From NCBI RefSeq assembly GCF_002243345.2, contig NZ_CP022655.2, positions 3,536,501 through 3,600,500 of the forward strand: DNA of 64,000 nucleotides, in the 5' to 3' direction. Shown piece by piece: positions 32,719 through 44,184 of the stretch. A program made the translations under genes and the position numbers. The stretch comes from Paenibacillus sp. RUD330. GTDB lineage: Bacteria > Bacillota > Bacilli > Paenibacillales > Paenibacillaceae. The notes under the pieces are model-generated. The model did no database searches. It saw only the letters and a program-made list of their open reading frames with translations, and was not told the origin of the DNA. Positions within the stretch are counted from its first letter, which is position 1; the number at the start of each line of letters is the position of its first letter.

Positions 32719-33891
32719 TCACAAGTAGGTCTGAGCGTTCCGCGGAACAGGTCCGGTAGAGCCGCTCCGAATGAGAGCCGCCTCCAGCATGATCTTGTTC
32801 GGCACGGCTTGCCCGTCGATCAGCTTGAGCACGTTCTCGAAGGCGAGCCTCCCCATCTCCGTCTGATTCTGTCTCAGATGGGTGAGCGGGAAGCGTCCGT
32901 TCGTCTCCGGACAATCGAAGCAGAGGACGGACAGATCGCCGGGAACGGACCGGCCCATTTCCCGGGCGGCGTCCATCGCCAGCTGGCCGATGTTGTACTC
33001 CGTCGCGAATACGGCGGTGATGTGCGGATGCTTGCGCAGATGGCCGACGATCCGGCGGATATCCTCCAGCCGGTTCTCTTCCGTGTTGGCCTGCGGAAGC
33101 GTCGAGGCGATGTCCTCCAGCCATATGTCCCGGTCGACCATGATGCCCTTCTCCGCATGCGCTTGGATGAATCCCTCGATGCGCTCCTCGATCGCGGTTG
33201 TGTCGGTCGGCGGCGGAGTCAGGAACGCGATGGACTTGTGCCCGAGCTCGAACAGATAGTTCGTTCCCTCGCGGGCCGCTCCCGCATTGTCCGTTGAGAT
33301 GGAGCCTGCGGATATTCCTTTCAGATGGCGGTCTACAAGCACGAACGGAAACTGGTTGATGACGAGCTTCAATATCTCCGCATTGAAATATTCGCCCTGC
33401 GCCGGGAAGATGATCAATCCGTCCACTCCGAGCTCGAGCAGCCCCTTGATCGCTTCCTCTTCGATGGAGGGGATGCCGAAGGTGCGCCGGAGCACCAGAT
33501 AGCAGTCCTGCTCGCGCGAGGCCTCTTCCATGCCGTAGATCAAGCCGGTTCCGTAGCTGTCGGCAAAATCGGTAATGACAAGGCCGATCAGCAGCTTGCC
33601 CGTCTTCTTGCCGTTATGCGAGAGAAGCGGATGCTGAGGCTGCCTTCCCGCCGCCCGGAGGGGCGGCTCCTCGGATACGAACGAGCCTCTGCCCGGCTGG
33701 CGGACGATGTAACCTTCTCCGGCCAGAAGCTCGAGAGCTTTTTTGCTCGTGATGCGGCTGACCTTGTATTCTTCGCCGAGCTCTTTTTCGGAAGGGACCC
33801 GGTCGCCCGCCTTGTACTTCCCTTCCACGATCTGGCCGCGCAGCGCCTCGACTATTTTCTCGTACATCGGTTTGGAATGTTCGCTCGACAT
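32719..33891 (-). CDS. GntR-type transcriptional regulator with LacI-like sensor domain (AraR layout)
   Basis: A 390-residue regulator. Residues about 5-75 are a GntR winged helix (MYEKIVEALRGQIVEGKYKA, then SEKELGEEYKVSRITSKKAL). Residues about 95-385 are a periplasmic-binding-protein-like sugar sensor as in LacI/AraR (KLLIGLVITDFADSYGTGLI). ATG 33891 has a weak AGAGG site; no better start is near. It is encoded immediately upstream of, and in the same direction as, the mannan operon but separated from it by two terminators. It most likely represses that operon until a mannose oligomer is bound. Confidence 0.9.
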   Translation of the reverse strand: MSSEHSKPMYEKIVEALRGQIVEGKYKAGDRVPSEKELGEEYKVSRITSKKALELLAGEGYIVRQPGRGSFVSEEPPLRAAGRQPQHPLLSHNGKKTGKLLIGLVITDFADSYGTGLIYGMEEASREQDCYLVLRRTFGIPSIEEEAIKGLLELGVDGLIIFPAQGEYFNAEILKLVINQFPFVLVDRHLKGISAGSISTDNAGAAREGTNYLFELGHKSIAFLTPPPTDTTAIEERIEGFIQAHAEKGIMVDRDIWLEDIASTLPQANTEENRLEDIRRIVGHLRKHPHITAVFATEYNIGQLAMDAAREMGRSVPGDLSVLCFDCPETNGRFPLTHLRQNQTEMGRLAFENVLKLIDGQAVPNKIMLEAALIRSGSTGPVPRNAQTYL

Positions 33892-34071
33892 TTCAGGCCT
33901 CTACACCTTTCCTTGCGGTCAAAAATGACAACCTGCTTCAGCAGCAATTTATACTAATATATCATGGTATATGCCATTTGCCAAGGCTGTTGGATGACAC
34001 GAGGCTCATGGAACATAGGAGCAAAGCTAAATACGGAGAAGCCGCCTGCTCATGGGAACACAGGGCAAGGC

Positions 34072-37047
34072 TCATGGACGGAGAAGCCGCATACGCAAAG
34101 ACTCCTTCCGGATTTCAAACTGGATCTCGCCGTCAAGATCCGTCCGAACCGCTAGGATGCGCGCCTCGTGGAGCCTCTCCATCGTATCGGCGCTTGGATG
34201 TCCGTACCGATTGTTAAGTCCGGCAGACAGAACGGCGATCGTCGGCTTCCAATAGGCGAGCCAGAGCGGAGAGGTAGAGTTCTTGCTTCCGTGATGTCCG
34301 GCCTTCAGCACATCCACGGACGAGGTTGGCCTATCCTTCTCGGTAGTCGTTAACGTTAATGGCTGACCGCTCCTGGCTTCCCCTGAAAGGTGGTCGAACC
34401 CGGCTTTCGTTGAAGCTTGTCCAGGCTTGGCTTCCGCTGAAGCTTGCCGGGGCCCGCTTGCTGCTGTGGACGGCAGGCCTTGCTCAGTTGCTCCTCTTGA
34501 AGGCTGGCCGAACTCGGGTATGCTCTCCCGAATGAGCTCCTGCTCGCTTGCAGAGCCGAGATCGCCAGGGAGCAAAAAGCGCCTGCCATATATGGAAACC
34601 ATGAGCACGATGCTTTCCTCGTTTTGTTCCTCCTCAATCGCCAGTTCCCGTTCTCCCTTGGCAGTGGATGCTTGGCTGCTGGCGGCAAGCGGCCATAGAA
34701 CGTCCAGACGGGTCGAGGCATCCGCCTGCCGGCTCTGGCCGGATCCGGCGGAGTAGACCGGAATGTCCAAGTCGACGGCAGCCTGCAGGATCGGCTCCGC
34801 CTTGCCCGCTTCCTTCAGCGTTCCATTCCACAACAATCGGCGAACGGGGATGGAATCCAGAACGGCAGCCAAACCTCCGATATGATCCTGATCCAGATGC
34901 GTGGCGACGAGGAGATCGATATGATGAACGCCACGTTGCATAAGCAGCGGTACCAGCGTTTTGCGTCCGATCTCATACGGATCGCGGCGGATTCGCCAAG
35001 GCTCCTTGCCGAAATCCATCGTTCCTCCTCCATCGATGAGAATGACTTTGCCCGATGGCGTCCGGATCAAGGTCGAGTCTCCCTGGCCGACATTCAGGAA
35101 ATCCACTTGCGCGCTGCGGCGAGGCCAATCCGGGTGATAGGCATGGAACAGAAGAAGAACGACAGCCGCAAAGCAGGCAAAGAAGCAGAATCCCGGACTG
35201 CGCAGAAATCGAGGCGCCTCGTTGGTGAATGTTCGAAAGAGACGATCGACAAAAGCGGCCGGAGTTATTTTTCCGCCCGAAGATAGGGATTTAAGATCGT
35301 AATCTCGCCTGCTGCCGCCCGGCGGGCCGCCATGCCGATTATTTTGACAATCGGATGCCGTCAACCATCGATCCGCATTTCCACCTTCAGGCCAATGAGG
35401 TTCAAGATGACCGGCATCAGGGAGCGGCCCTGTCTCGTCGCCGGAAGTCTCCTCTGGACTTGGCTGCCGCTTTTCCTTCCGGACGCGTCTCCAGGCAGCC
35501 GAAGCAGCGAGCAAGCAGGCAAGCGCGCCATACCAGGCAAAGATCCACCAAAGGGACGGCTTGGCCCAGATTGTCGCCCCTCCTCTCCAGGAGCTCATGC
35601 CGTCCACGACCCGGAATGACCAGTCGTTCCCTCGAGAGGATAGGGCTGCGATGACATGCGACGCCCCCGGCCATATAGGCTCAAGCAGCATGACAGCCGC
35701 GCCGGCCGGCATGATGAGGAGGCTGATGAACGGCACGAGCAGCAGGTTGGCCGGCAGCGAAAGCAGATGGAACTGGTTGAAATAATAGATCGACACGGGA
35801 AAGGATGCCGCTTGGGCGACGACTGTCACGACAAGCGAGTCGAGCAGGAACCGGCCTTTGCGGATGTGTGGAAGCAGCCGGTTCACAGCCGGCACTCCGA
35901 GGATCAGGCCTGCGGTGACGATGAAGCTGAGCTGGAAGCTCACGCTTTCGATCAGGCGGGGATCCCAGAGCAGCATCAGCACGGCGGAGGCAGCGAGCAG
36001 ATGAAGGCCGTCCTTCAGCTTGCCTGCACGCGCTGCAGCCAGCCCGATCAGCGCCATGACGCCGGCACGGATGATGGATGGAGCGGCTCCTGTCAGCAGG
36101 ACGTACGGCGGAACGGCGAGCATGAGCGCAAGCAGGATTTGTTCTTTGGTCAGGCGGCAGAGGCGAAGCAGGAATCCCAGCAGGCCGAGCATGACGGCGA
36201 CATGCATGCCGCTGACGGCCATGATGTGCGTCAGGCCGAGACGGGCGAAGCCGGCGTAAAGGCCGGGATCGATGTCGTCCGAGTCGCCGAGGACGAGAGC
36301 TTTCATGTATCCGGACTGCGAGGCCGGGTACGAGCGTTCCAGCGCGGAGCCGAGCTGCGAGCGGACCGCGTCCGCGCGTCCGAGCAGCGCGGCTGCGCTC
36401 CAGGGGCTGCCGGGCGAGACGTCTGCCGCGCCCGCGCCCTGGACCTGCAGCAGCCAGTGGATGCCCTGGCTGCGCAGGTAGCGCCGGTAGTCGAAGCCGC
36501 CGCGGTTGGCCGGCCCCGCCGGCAGCTGCAGCGCGCCGGAGACCGCGATGCGGTCGCCGCGCCGCCACTGGCGGGCGGCGTCAAGCTCCGCCTCGCGCAG
36601 CAGCTTGACGCGCACGAGCAGCCGCTCGCGCAGCCGCTCCGCCTGCTGCGCGTCCCCCGCGCGGACGGACTGCGCCGTCATGCGCAGCTGCACCACGTCG
36701 CCGTCGATCTCGACCGGCGACGCAATGACCCCCTCCGCCACGGCCGGAACGTCCGTCGGCGGCAGCTGCGCCGAGGCGGCGGCGTACAGGGCGGACAGCG
36801 CGGTCGCGGACCGCGCATCCGCCCACAGCCGCTCGCCTGCGGCGAGGGCATAGGCCGCCAGGCAAGCGGCGGCCAGCCCGGGACGGGCCTGACCGGCGAG
36901 CGCCAGCGCCGCCAGCAGCAGGCCCAGGCCCAGCCCGGCGCTCAGCGCTCCGCCGGGACTCCAATACGCCGCCGCGGAGCTGCCCGCGACGAAACAGACG
37001 GCCGCCCACAATAGCGGCCTTCCGTCCATATAACCTCTCGCTTTCAT
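34072..37047 (-). CDS. comEC: ComEC DNA-uptake channel protein (ComEC/Rec2)
   Basis: Membrane channel that passes single-stranded DNA into the cell during transformation; 991 residues, longer than the usual 750-800. ATG 37047 follows AAAGGAGCGGGAGA. The N-terminal OB-like region is followed by the multi-helix competence domain (AVSGMHVAVMLGLLGFLLRL near residue 275) and a C-terminal metallo-beta-lactamase domain (LNVGQGDSTLIRTPSGKVIL, then ATHLDQDHIGGLAAV). Extra length comes from two low-complexity inserts: about 70 residues of Gly/Pro/Asp-rich sequence near 545-610 and about 70 residues with repeated Lys-Pro-Gly-Gln-like units near 860-925. It is the last gene of the comE cluster. Confidence 0.93.
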   Translation of the reverse strand: MKARGYMDGRPLLWAAVCFVAGSSAAAYWSPGGALSAGLGLGLLLAALALAGQARPGLAAACLAAYALAAGERLWADARSATALSALYAAASAQLPPTDVPAVAEGVIASPVEIDGDVVQLRMTAQSVRAGDAQQAERLRERLLVRVKLLREAELDAARQWRRGDRIAVSGALQLPAGPANRGGFDYRRYLRSQGIHWLLQVQGAGAADVSPGSPWSAAALLGRADAVRSQLGSALERSYPASQSGYMKALVLGDSDDIDPGLYAGFARLGLTHIMAVSGMHVAVMLGLLGFLLRLCRLTKEQILLALMLAVPPYVLLTGAAPSIIRAGVMALIGLAAARAGKLKDGLHLLAASAVLMLLWDPRLIESVSFQLSFIVTAGLILGVPAVNRLLPHIRKGRFLLDSLVVTVVAQAASFPVSIYYFNQFHLLSLPANLLLVPFISLLIMPAGAAVMLLEPIWPGASHVIAALSSRGNDWSFRVVDGMSSWRGGATIWAKPSLWWIFAWYGALACLLAASAAWRRVRKEKRQPSPEETSGDETGPLPDAGHLEPHWPEGGNADRWLTASDCQNNRHGGPPGGSRRDYDLKSLSSGGKITPAAFVDRLFRTFTNEAPRFLRSPGFCFFACFAAVVLLLFHAYHPDWPRRSAQVDFLNVGQGDSTLIRTPSGKVILIDGGGTMDFGKEPWRIRRDPYEIGRKTLVPLLMQRGVHHIDLLVATHLDQDHIGGLAAVLDSIPVRRLLWNGTLKEAGKAEPILQAAVDLDIPVYSAGSGQSRQADASTRLDVLWPLAASSQASTAKGERELAIEEEQNEESIVLMVSIYGRRFLLPGDLGSASEQELIRESIPEFGQPSRGATEQGLPSTAASGPRQASAEAKPGQASTKAGFDHLSGEARSGQPLTLTTTEKDRPTSSVDVLKAGHHGSKNSTSPLWLAYWKPTIAVLSAGLNNRYGHPSADTMERLHEARILAVRTDLDGEIQFEIRKESLRMRLLRP

Positions 37048-37072
37048 TCTCCCGCTCCTTTCCTGCACAACT

Positions 37073-37121
37073 AAAAGCACCTCCACGATTCTCCGTAAGG
37101 AGTTCTCGTGGAGGTGCTTCC
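37073..37121 (-). terminator. Large terminator-like hairpin between comEB and comEC
   Basis: AAGCACCTCCACGA pairs with TCGTGGAGGTGCTT and an inner CTCC/GGAG pair continues the stem, followed by TTAG on the minus strand. It lies 26 bases before the comEC start and ends in a T-run of four. It may terminate most comEB transcripts or act as an attenuator or mRNA-processing site for comEC. Confidence 0.65.
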
Positions 37122-37188
37122 TCCGAATGTCAGGCATCAGCCTTCAAACTTCAGCCTTAGCCCTATCAAATCCAAAATCCGCCGCCCG

Positions 37189-37728
37189 CTAATCCGTTAC
37201 GGCAAGCCCCGCCTGCGGCGGAGGCTCGTAGCCTTCCAGCTGCCGGAAGCCGATTCCCTTCTGCTCCATCAGCGCCCTGACTTTCTCCGAGTCCTTCGGA
37301 TAGCCGCGATGATAGACGATCTCGGAAATGCCGCTGTTCGCCAGCATGTTGGCGCACGTCCAGCAAGGCTGGTCGGTCACATAAACCGTCGAGCCTTCCC
37401 GGTCGCTCCGGTCGGTGAACAGAAGCAGGTTCTGCTCGGCGTGGATGGTGCGGATGCAGCGCTGCTTCTTGACCATATCGGCCTGGCCGTCCGTAATCCG
37501 CTGCTCCCATTCCTCGACGATCATGCAGCCGGCCTCGGAGCAGTCGGCGACGCCCATCGGAGCTCCGTTGTAGGCTGTACCAAGCAGCTTCTTGCCCTGG
37601 ACGAGCAGCGCTCCCACGTGCCGCCTTGGGCAGCGCGATCGGGTCGATACCATATAGGCGATGTCCATGAAATAGGTGTCCCAGTCTTTTCTTGCGGCAT
37701 CCTGCTGGACGGCGGATGTAGTCGGCAT
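37189..37728 (-). CDS. comEB: ComEB / dCMP deaminase family protein
   Basis: A 179-residue zinc-dependent cytidine/deoxycytidylate deaminase. ATG 37728 has GGAAGGGG 11 bases upstream. The zinc-binding and catalytic motifs are complete: TIHAEQN (His-Ala-Glu near residue 98) and QPCWTCANML (Pro-Cys-X-X-Cys near 126). It makes dUMP from dCMP; in Bacillus comEB sits between comEA and comEC and is not needed for DNA uptake. Here a metY-like gene separates it from comEA. Confidence 0.93.
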   Translation of the reverse strand: MPTTSAVQQDAARKDWDTYFMDIAYMVSTRSRCPRRHVGALLVQGKKLLGTAYNGAPMGVADCSEAGCMIVEEWEQRITDGQADMVKKQRCIRTIHAEQNLLLFTDRSDREGSTVYVTDQPCWTCANMLANSGISEIVYHRGYPKDSEKVRALMEQKGIGFRQLEGYEPPPQAGLAVTD

Positions 37729-37901
37729 GCGGTGCAGCCCCTTCCCTGTCGGTTCCTGTTGAATTCCATTATAGCGAATGCAGCGGGAAAGCGACAATCG
37801 GTTGATGCCAAGCCAAATGCTTCGGCCGATCAGCCTCATGGAAGTGCTTCAGCTCCGCATGAACCGTCTCCTTTGTCATGAACCCAAAAGGCTCGATCCG
37901 A

Positions 37902-40041
<2,140 letters not shown>

Positions 40042-40288
40042 GCTCCTCCCTGCCTTCCGGCAATGATTCGTGAAGGTTTTCCTTTCCTCGACATGTTTGC
40101 CGAGCCGTCCTGCATAGAGTACTAACAATCCGCCTTCCGCCCTGGATAAGAAACGCCTCCCGGGAACGGATGGTCAGAAGGGGCATAGGGGCCGGCACGG
40201 CTGGCCGCCGCATTCTATCCCCATGCGGGACGTCCGCCACTCCCGGCTCCGGCCTGGAGCGGACTCCCAGCTCGCAAGGAGGGATCCC

Positions 40289-41128
40289 ATGAAGATCGGA
40301 TTTATCGGCACGGGCAGCATGGGCAGCCTGCTGGTGGATTCATTCATCCGGTCGGGCGCTGTCGAAGCTTCCGATGTCGTCGTCGCCAACCGGACTTTCC
40401 ATAAGGCCGAACGTCTCGCCGCGCAGCATCCCGGCGTTGCGGCCGTTCCATCAAGCCGCGAAGCCGCACAGCGGAGCGACTGCCTTTTTTTGTGCGTCAA
40501 GCCTTCGGAATTCAAATCCGTCCTGCAGGAAATCCAGCCGTCCGTCCGGAGCGACCAGGTCGTCGTGTCCATCACCAGCGCCGTGCTCATCAGCCATCTG
40601 GAGGACCAGCTCCCCTGCCGCATCGCCAAAATCATCCCCAGCATTACGAACGGAGTGTTGAGCGGCGCCTCGCTCTGCATGTTCGGCAGCCGCATGACCG
40701 TCGCAGACTGCTGCTACCTGGAAGGCATCCTGTCGCGCATAAGCGAGCCCTTGCTCATCGACGAGCAGTACACCCGGATCGTCTCCGACCTGTCCAGCTG
40801 CGGTCCGGCCTTCATCTCCTTCCTGCTGCAGCGCCTGATCGACGCCGCCGTCGAGATGACCGGCATCGATCCCGACGAGGCGGTCGCCATCTCCAGCGCC
40901 ATGCTGCTCGGCACAGGCAAGCTGCTGACCGAAGGGGGCATGACGCCCGATGAATTGATCCGCCGCGTCTCGGTGCCGGGCGGCATTACCCAGCAAGGCC
41001 TGCAGCTGCTCCGGCAGGAGACGGACGGCATGTTCCAGAAGCTGATCCGCATCACCCACGACAAATTCCGCGAGGATCTCGAAAAGGTCGAAGCTTCCCT
41101 ATACGGCGAAGAGGTGAACGGCCCCTGA
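40289..41128 (+). CDS. comER: ComER, pyrroline-5-carboxylate reductase-like protein
   Basis: A 279-residue Rossmann-fold protein of the ProC superfamily. ATG 40289 follows AAGGAGGGATCCC. The nucleotide-binding motif is IGFIGTGSMGSLLVDSF at the N-terminus; the C-terminal dimer domain contains VSVPGGITQQGLQLL. In Bacillus comER lies next to and opposite to comEA, exactly as here, and is not required for competence. It probably reduces a small imine or has a role in sporulation/biofilm signalling; the sequence does not decide. Confidence 0.92.
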   Translation: MKIGFIGTGSMGSLLVDSFIRSGAVEASDVVVANRTFHKAERLAAQHPGVAAVPSSREAAQRSDCLFLCVKPSEFKSVLQEIQPSVRSDQVVVSITSAVLISHLEDQLPCRIAKIIPSITNGVLSGASLCMFGSRMTVADCCYLEGILSRISEPLLIDEQYTRIVSDLSSCGPAFISFLLQRLIDAAVEMTGIDPDEAVAISSAMLLGTGKLLTEGGMTPDELIRRVSVPGGITQQGLQLLRQETDGMFQKLIRITHDKFREDLEKVEASLYGEEVNGP

Positions 41129-41171
41129 GGCGTTCGCGCATGCGAAACCTCCAGGGCCCGTTCACCTCTTC
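41108..41171. terminator. Long hairpin overlapping the 3' end of comER
   Basis: GAAGAGGTGAACGG at the end of comER pairs with CCGTTCACCTCTTC downstream, with further pairing inside (CCCTGAGG with CCTCCAGGG). The first arm encodes the last residues of ComER. It probably terminates transcription between the convergent comER and leuS genes, although the T-run is missing. Confidence 0.55.
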
Positions 41172-41251
41172 CGGGATGCTTTCCTCAGAAAGAGCCTCCG
41201 GCGGCATTTCCCTCCTCTCAATCAAGGAGGCCAGCCGCCTTCGGAATCACT

Positions 41252-43693
41252 TTAATTGGCTACGATATTGACGAGCTTGCCTTTGACTGCGACGACCTTG
41301 CGGACCGTCTTGCCTTCCGTGAGCTCCTTCACCCGAGGGAGCTCTTTGGCGATCCGTTCCATTTCGTCCGTATCGGTATCGGCCGCGATGGATACGCGCT
41401 CGGCGATCTTGCCGTTGACCTGCACGACGATCTCGACCTCCTGATCCACCGTCCAGGCTTCTTCATAAGAAGGCCATGCCACATACGTGACGGATTCGGA
41501 ATGGCCCAGCTTCTCCCACAGCTCCTCGGCGATATGCGGAGCGAGCGGAGACAGCAGCTGCACGAGGTTCTCCATGGAACGGCGCGGCAGCGCATCGGCC
41601 TTGTAGGCTTCGTTGACCCAGATCATCAGCTGGCTGATCGCGGTGTTGAAGCGCAGGTTGTCGAAGTCGTCCGACACCTTCTTGATGGAGCGATGCCACA
41701 CCCGGTTCATCGCGTCGCTTCCTTCGGCATCCGAGATTTTCGGATTCAGCTCGCCGTTCTCGCCGACGAACAAGCGCCAGACGCGGCTGAGGAAGCGGTG
41801 CATGCCCTCGACGCCGCTCGTGTTCCACGGCTTCGTCGCTTCCAGCGGCCCCATGAACATTTCGTACAGGCGCAAAGTATCGGCCCCGTATTCGCCCACG
41901 ATGTCGTCGGGATTGATGACATTGCCGCGGGATTTGCTCATCTTCTCGTTGTTCGTGCCGAGAATCATGCCTTGGTTGACCAGCTTGTGGAAAGGCTCCT
42001 TGGTGTCGACGACGCCGAGGTCGTACAGCACCTTGTGCCAGAAGCGCGCGTACAGCAAGTGAAGCACCGCATGCTCCGCCCCGCCGATGTACAGGTCGAC
42101 CGGCAGCCATTCCTTCTGCTTCTCGGCGGAGCACAGCTCACGGTCGTTCTTCGGATCGATGAAGCGCAGGTAATACCAGCAGCTGCCCGCCCATTGCGGC
42201 ATCGTGTTCGTCTCGCGGCGAGCCGGCAGGCCGGTCTCCGGATCGGTCGTGTTGACCCAGTCCGCAACGTTGGCGAGCGGGGATTCTCCCGTGCCGGAAG
42301 GCTTGATCGCGTCGACATCCGGCAGCACCACCGGAAGCTGGTCCTCCGGAACCGGCTTCATCGAGCCGTCCTCCAGATGGAGGATCGGAATCGGCTCGCC
42401 CCAGTAGCGCTGGCGGCTGAACAGCCAGTCGCGCAGACGGTACGTCGTTTTGCCGCGGCCCTTGCCCGTCTCTTCCAGGCGGCTGATCATGGCTGCGATG
42501 CCTTCGCTGTTGGAGAGTCCGTTCAGGAAGTCCGAGTTCACATGCGGGCCGTCGCCGGAGAAGGCTTCCTCCTCGACGCTGCCGCCCTGCACGACCTCGA
42601 TGATCGGCAGGCCGAACTGCTTGGCGAATTCCCAGTCCCGCTGGTCATGGCCCGGCACGGCCATGATCGCTCCCGTGCCGTAGCCGGCCAGGACATAATC
42701 CGCGATCCAGACCGGAACCTTGGCTCCGTTGACCGGATTGACCGCGTAAGCTCCCGTGAAGACGCCGGATTTGTCCTTCGCCAGGTCGGTGCGCTCGAGA
42801 TCGCTCTTGCGGGAAGCCGCCTCGCGGTAGTCGGCGACCGCCGCCCTCTGTTCCTGCGAGGTGATGGAGTCCACCAGCTCATGCTCCGGAGCAAGCACGC
42901 AGTAGGTCGCGCCGAACAGCGTATCCGGACGGGTCGTGAACACCTGGATCTCCGCCTCGGAGCCGTCGACCGCAAACGCGACCTCCGCCCCTACGGACTT
43001 GCCGATCCAGTTGCGCTGCATGTCCTTGATGCTTTCCGACCAGTCCAGCTCCTCCAGGTCTTCGAGCAGGCGCTCGGCATACTCGGTAATTCTCAGCACC
43101 CACTGGCGCATCGGCTTGCGGATGACAGGATGATTTCCGCGCTCGCTGAGGCCGTTGATGACTTCCTCGTTCGCCAGCACGGTGCCCAGCGCCGGACACC
43201 AGTTGACCGGCACCTCCGCGACGTAAGCGAGGCCTTTCTTGTACAGCTGGATGAAAATCCACTGCGTCCACTTGTAATAATCCGGATCGGTCGTGCTGAT
43301 CTCGCGGTCCCAATCGTACGAGAAGCCGAGCGACTTGATCTGGCGGCGGAAGTTGTTGATGTTCTTCACCGTGATCTCTCGCGGATGCTCGCCGGTATCG
43401 AGAGCATGCTGCTCAGCCGGCAGGCCGAAGGCGTCCCAGCCCATCGGATGCAGCACGTTGAAGCCCTTCATCCGCTTGTAGCGGGAGACGATGTCGGTCG
43501 CCGTGTATCCCTCCGGATGGCCTACATGCAGGCCGGCTCCGGACGGGTATGGGAACATGTCAAGCGCGTAGAATTTCGGCTTGCCCGAGTCCTCCGTCGT
43601 GCGGAACGTCTTATGCTCATCCCAATGCTGCTGCCACTTCGGCTCCAGCTTCTGCGGGTTATAACCTTGTCCTTCGATTCTTTCCTGACTCAT
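41252..43693 (-). CDS. leuS: Leucyl-tRNA synthetase
   Basis: A full-length class I synthetase of 813 residues that charges tRNA-Leu. ATG 43693 follows CAGGAGGCATAGGCC. The HIGH motif appears as [12 protein letters not shown] near residue 52 and KMSKS in [14 protein letters not shown] near 580. The editing domain (about 225-415) and anticodon-binding domain with the C-terminal extension ([14 protein letters not shown]) are present. A T-box leader at 43733-44024 should control it by tRNA-Leu charging. Confidence 0.98.
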   Translation of the reverse strand: MSQERIEGQGYNPQKLEPKWQQHWDEHKTFRTTEDSGKPKFYALDMFPYPSGAGLHVGHPEGYTATDIVSRYKRMKGFNVLHPMGWDAFGLPAEQHALDTGEHPREITVKNINNFRRQIKSLGFSYDWDREISTTDPDYYKWTQWIFIQLYKKGLAYVAEVPVNWCPALGTVLANEEVINGLSERGNHPVIRKPMRQWVLRITEYAERLLEDLEELDWSESIKDMQRNWIGKSVGAEVAFAVDGSEAEIQVFTTRPDTLFGATYCVLAPEHELVDSITSQEQRAAVADYREAASRKSDLERTDLAKDKSGVFTGAYAVNPVNGAKVPVWIADYVLAGYGTGAIMAVPGHDQRDWEFAKQFGLPIIEVVQGGSVEEEAFSGDGPHVNSDFLNGLSNSEGIAAMISRLEETGKGRGKTTYRLRDWLFSRQRYWGEPIPILHLEDGSMKPVPEDQLPVVLPDVDAIKPSGTGESPLANVADWVNTTDPETGLPARRETNTMPQWAGSCWYYLRFIDPKNDRELCSAEKQKEWLPVDLYIGGAEHAVLHLLYARFWHKVLYDLGVVDTKEPFHKLVNQGMILGTNNEKMSKSRGNVINPDDIVGEYGADTLRLYEMFMGPLEATKPWNTSGVEGMHRFLSRVWRLFVGENGELNPKISDAEGSDAMNRVWHRSIKKVSDDFDNLRFNTAISQLMIWVNEAYKADALPRRSMENLVQLLSPLAPHIAEELWEKLGHSESVTYVAWPSYEEAWTVDQEVEIVVQVNGKIAERVSIAADTDTDEMERIAKELPRVKELTEGKTVRKVVAVKGKLVNIVAN

Positions 43694-43732
43694 GGCCTAT
43701 GCCTCCTGTTCATTGTGCGGGGGCGCAAACGC

Positions 43733-44012
43733 AAAAAACCTCCCGTCCCAGCGATTAATCGCTAGGGACGAGAGGTTTGAATTCCCGTGGTACCACCCTA
43801 GTTGGCGCCCGGCATGCTTTGCCGCGGACACCCACTCATGAAGCCCTTAACGCGGGCCATGCGGCAAGGCTGCTCCGAATCCGGAATTGACCTTGCGGCT
43901 CCGAGGCGAGATTCGGCACGCTGCGGGTCCGGCTTGCACCAACTGATGCCGGCTCTCTAAATCCACGCGATGCGGCTTACTGCTCCTCTTCAACGCCAAT
44001 ATGGCTAATTTA
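43733..44012 (-). promoter_or_regulatory. T-box riboswitch leader of leuS
   Basis: On the minus strand the hallmark GGGTGGTACCACGGG lies at 43784-43798, followed by a terminator hairpin (ACCTCTCGTCCC with GGGACGGGAGGT, then TTTTTTG) at 43733-43778. Upstream is a long stem I region containing GCCGAATCTCGCC, in which CTC (43908-43910) is a likely leucine specifier codon. Uncharged tRNA-Leu should pair with the TGG bulge and stabilise the antiterminator, switching leuS on. Confidence 0.93.
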
Positions 44013-44018
44013 AGTCCG

Positions 44019-44047
44019 ATTATAGTGGATTGCAGGCCGGGAGTCAA
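44019..44047 (-). promoter_or_regulatory. Sigma-A promoter of leuS
   Basis: TTGACT (44042-44047) and TATAAT (44019-44024), 17 bases apart, on the minus strand and directly upstream of the T-box leader. Eleven of twelve consensus bases match. Confidence 0.85.
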
Positions 44048-44184
44048 GAAGCCGTCGACGGCTGTCGAACCCTGCGGCGCGTCATGTCGCTCGCTCACGG
44101 CTTCTTCATTTGTTCCTCCAACCAGCCTTCCTATATAATAGAAATGCTGTGCAAGCCCAATCCACACAGACAGGAGAGATTCCA

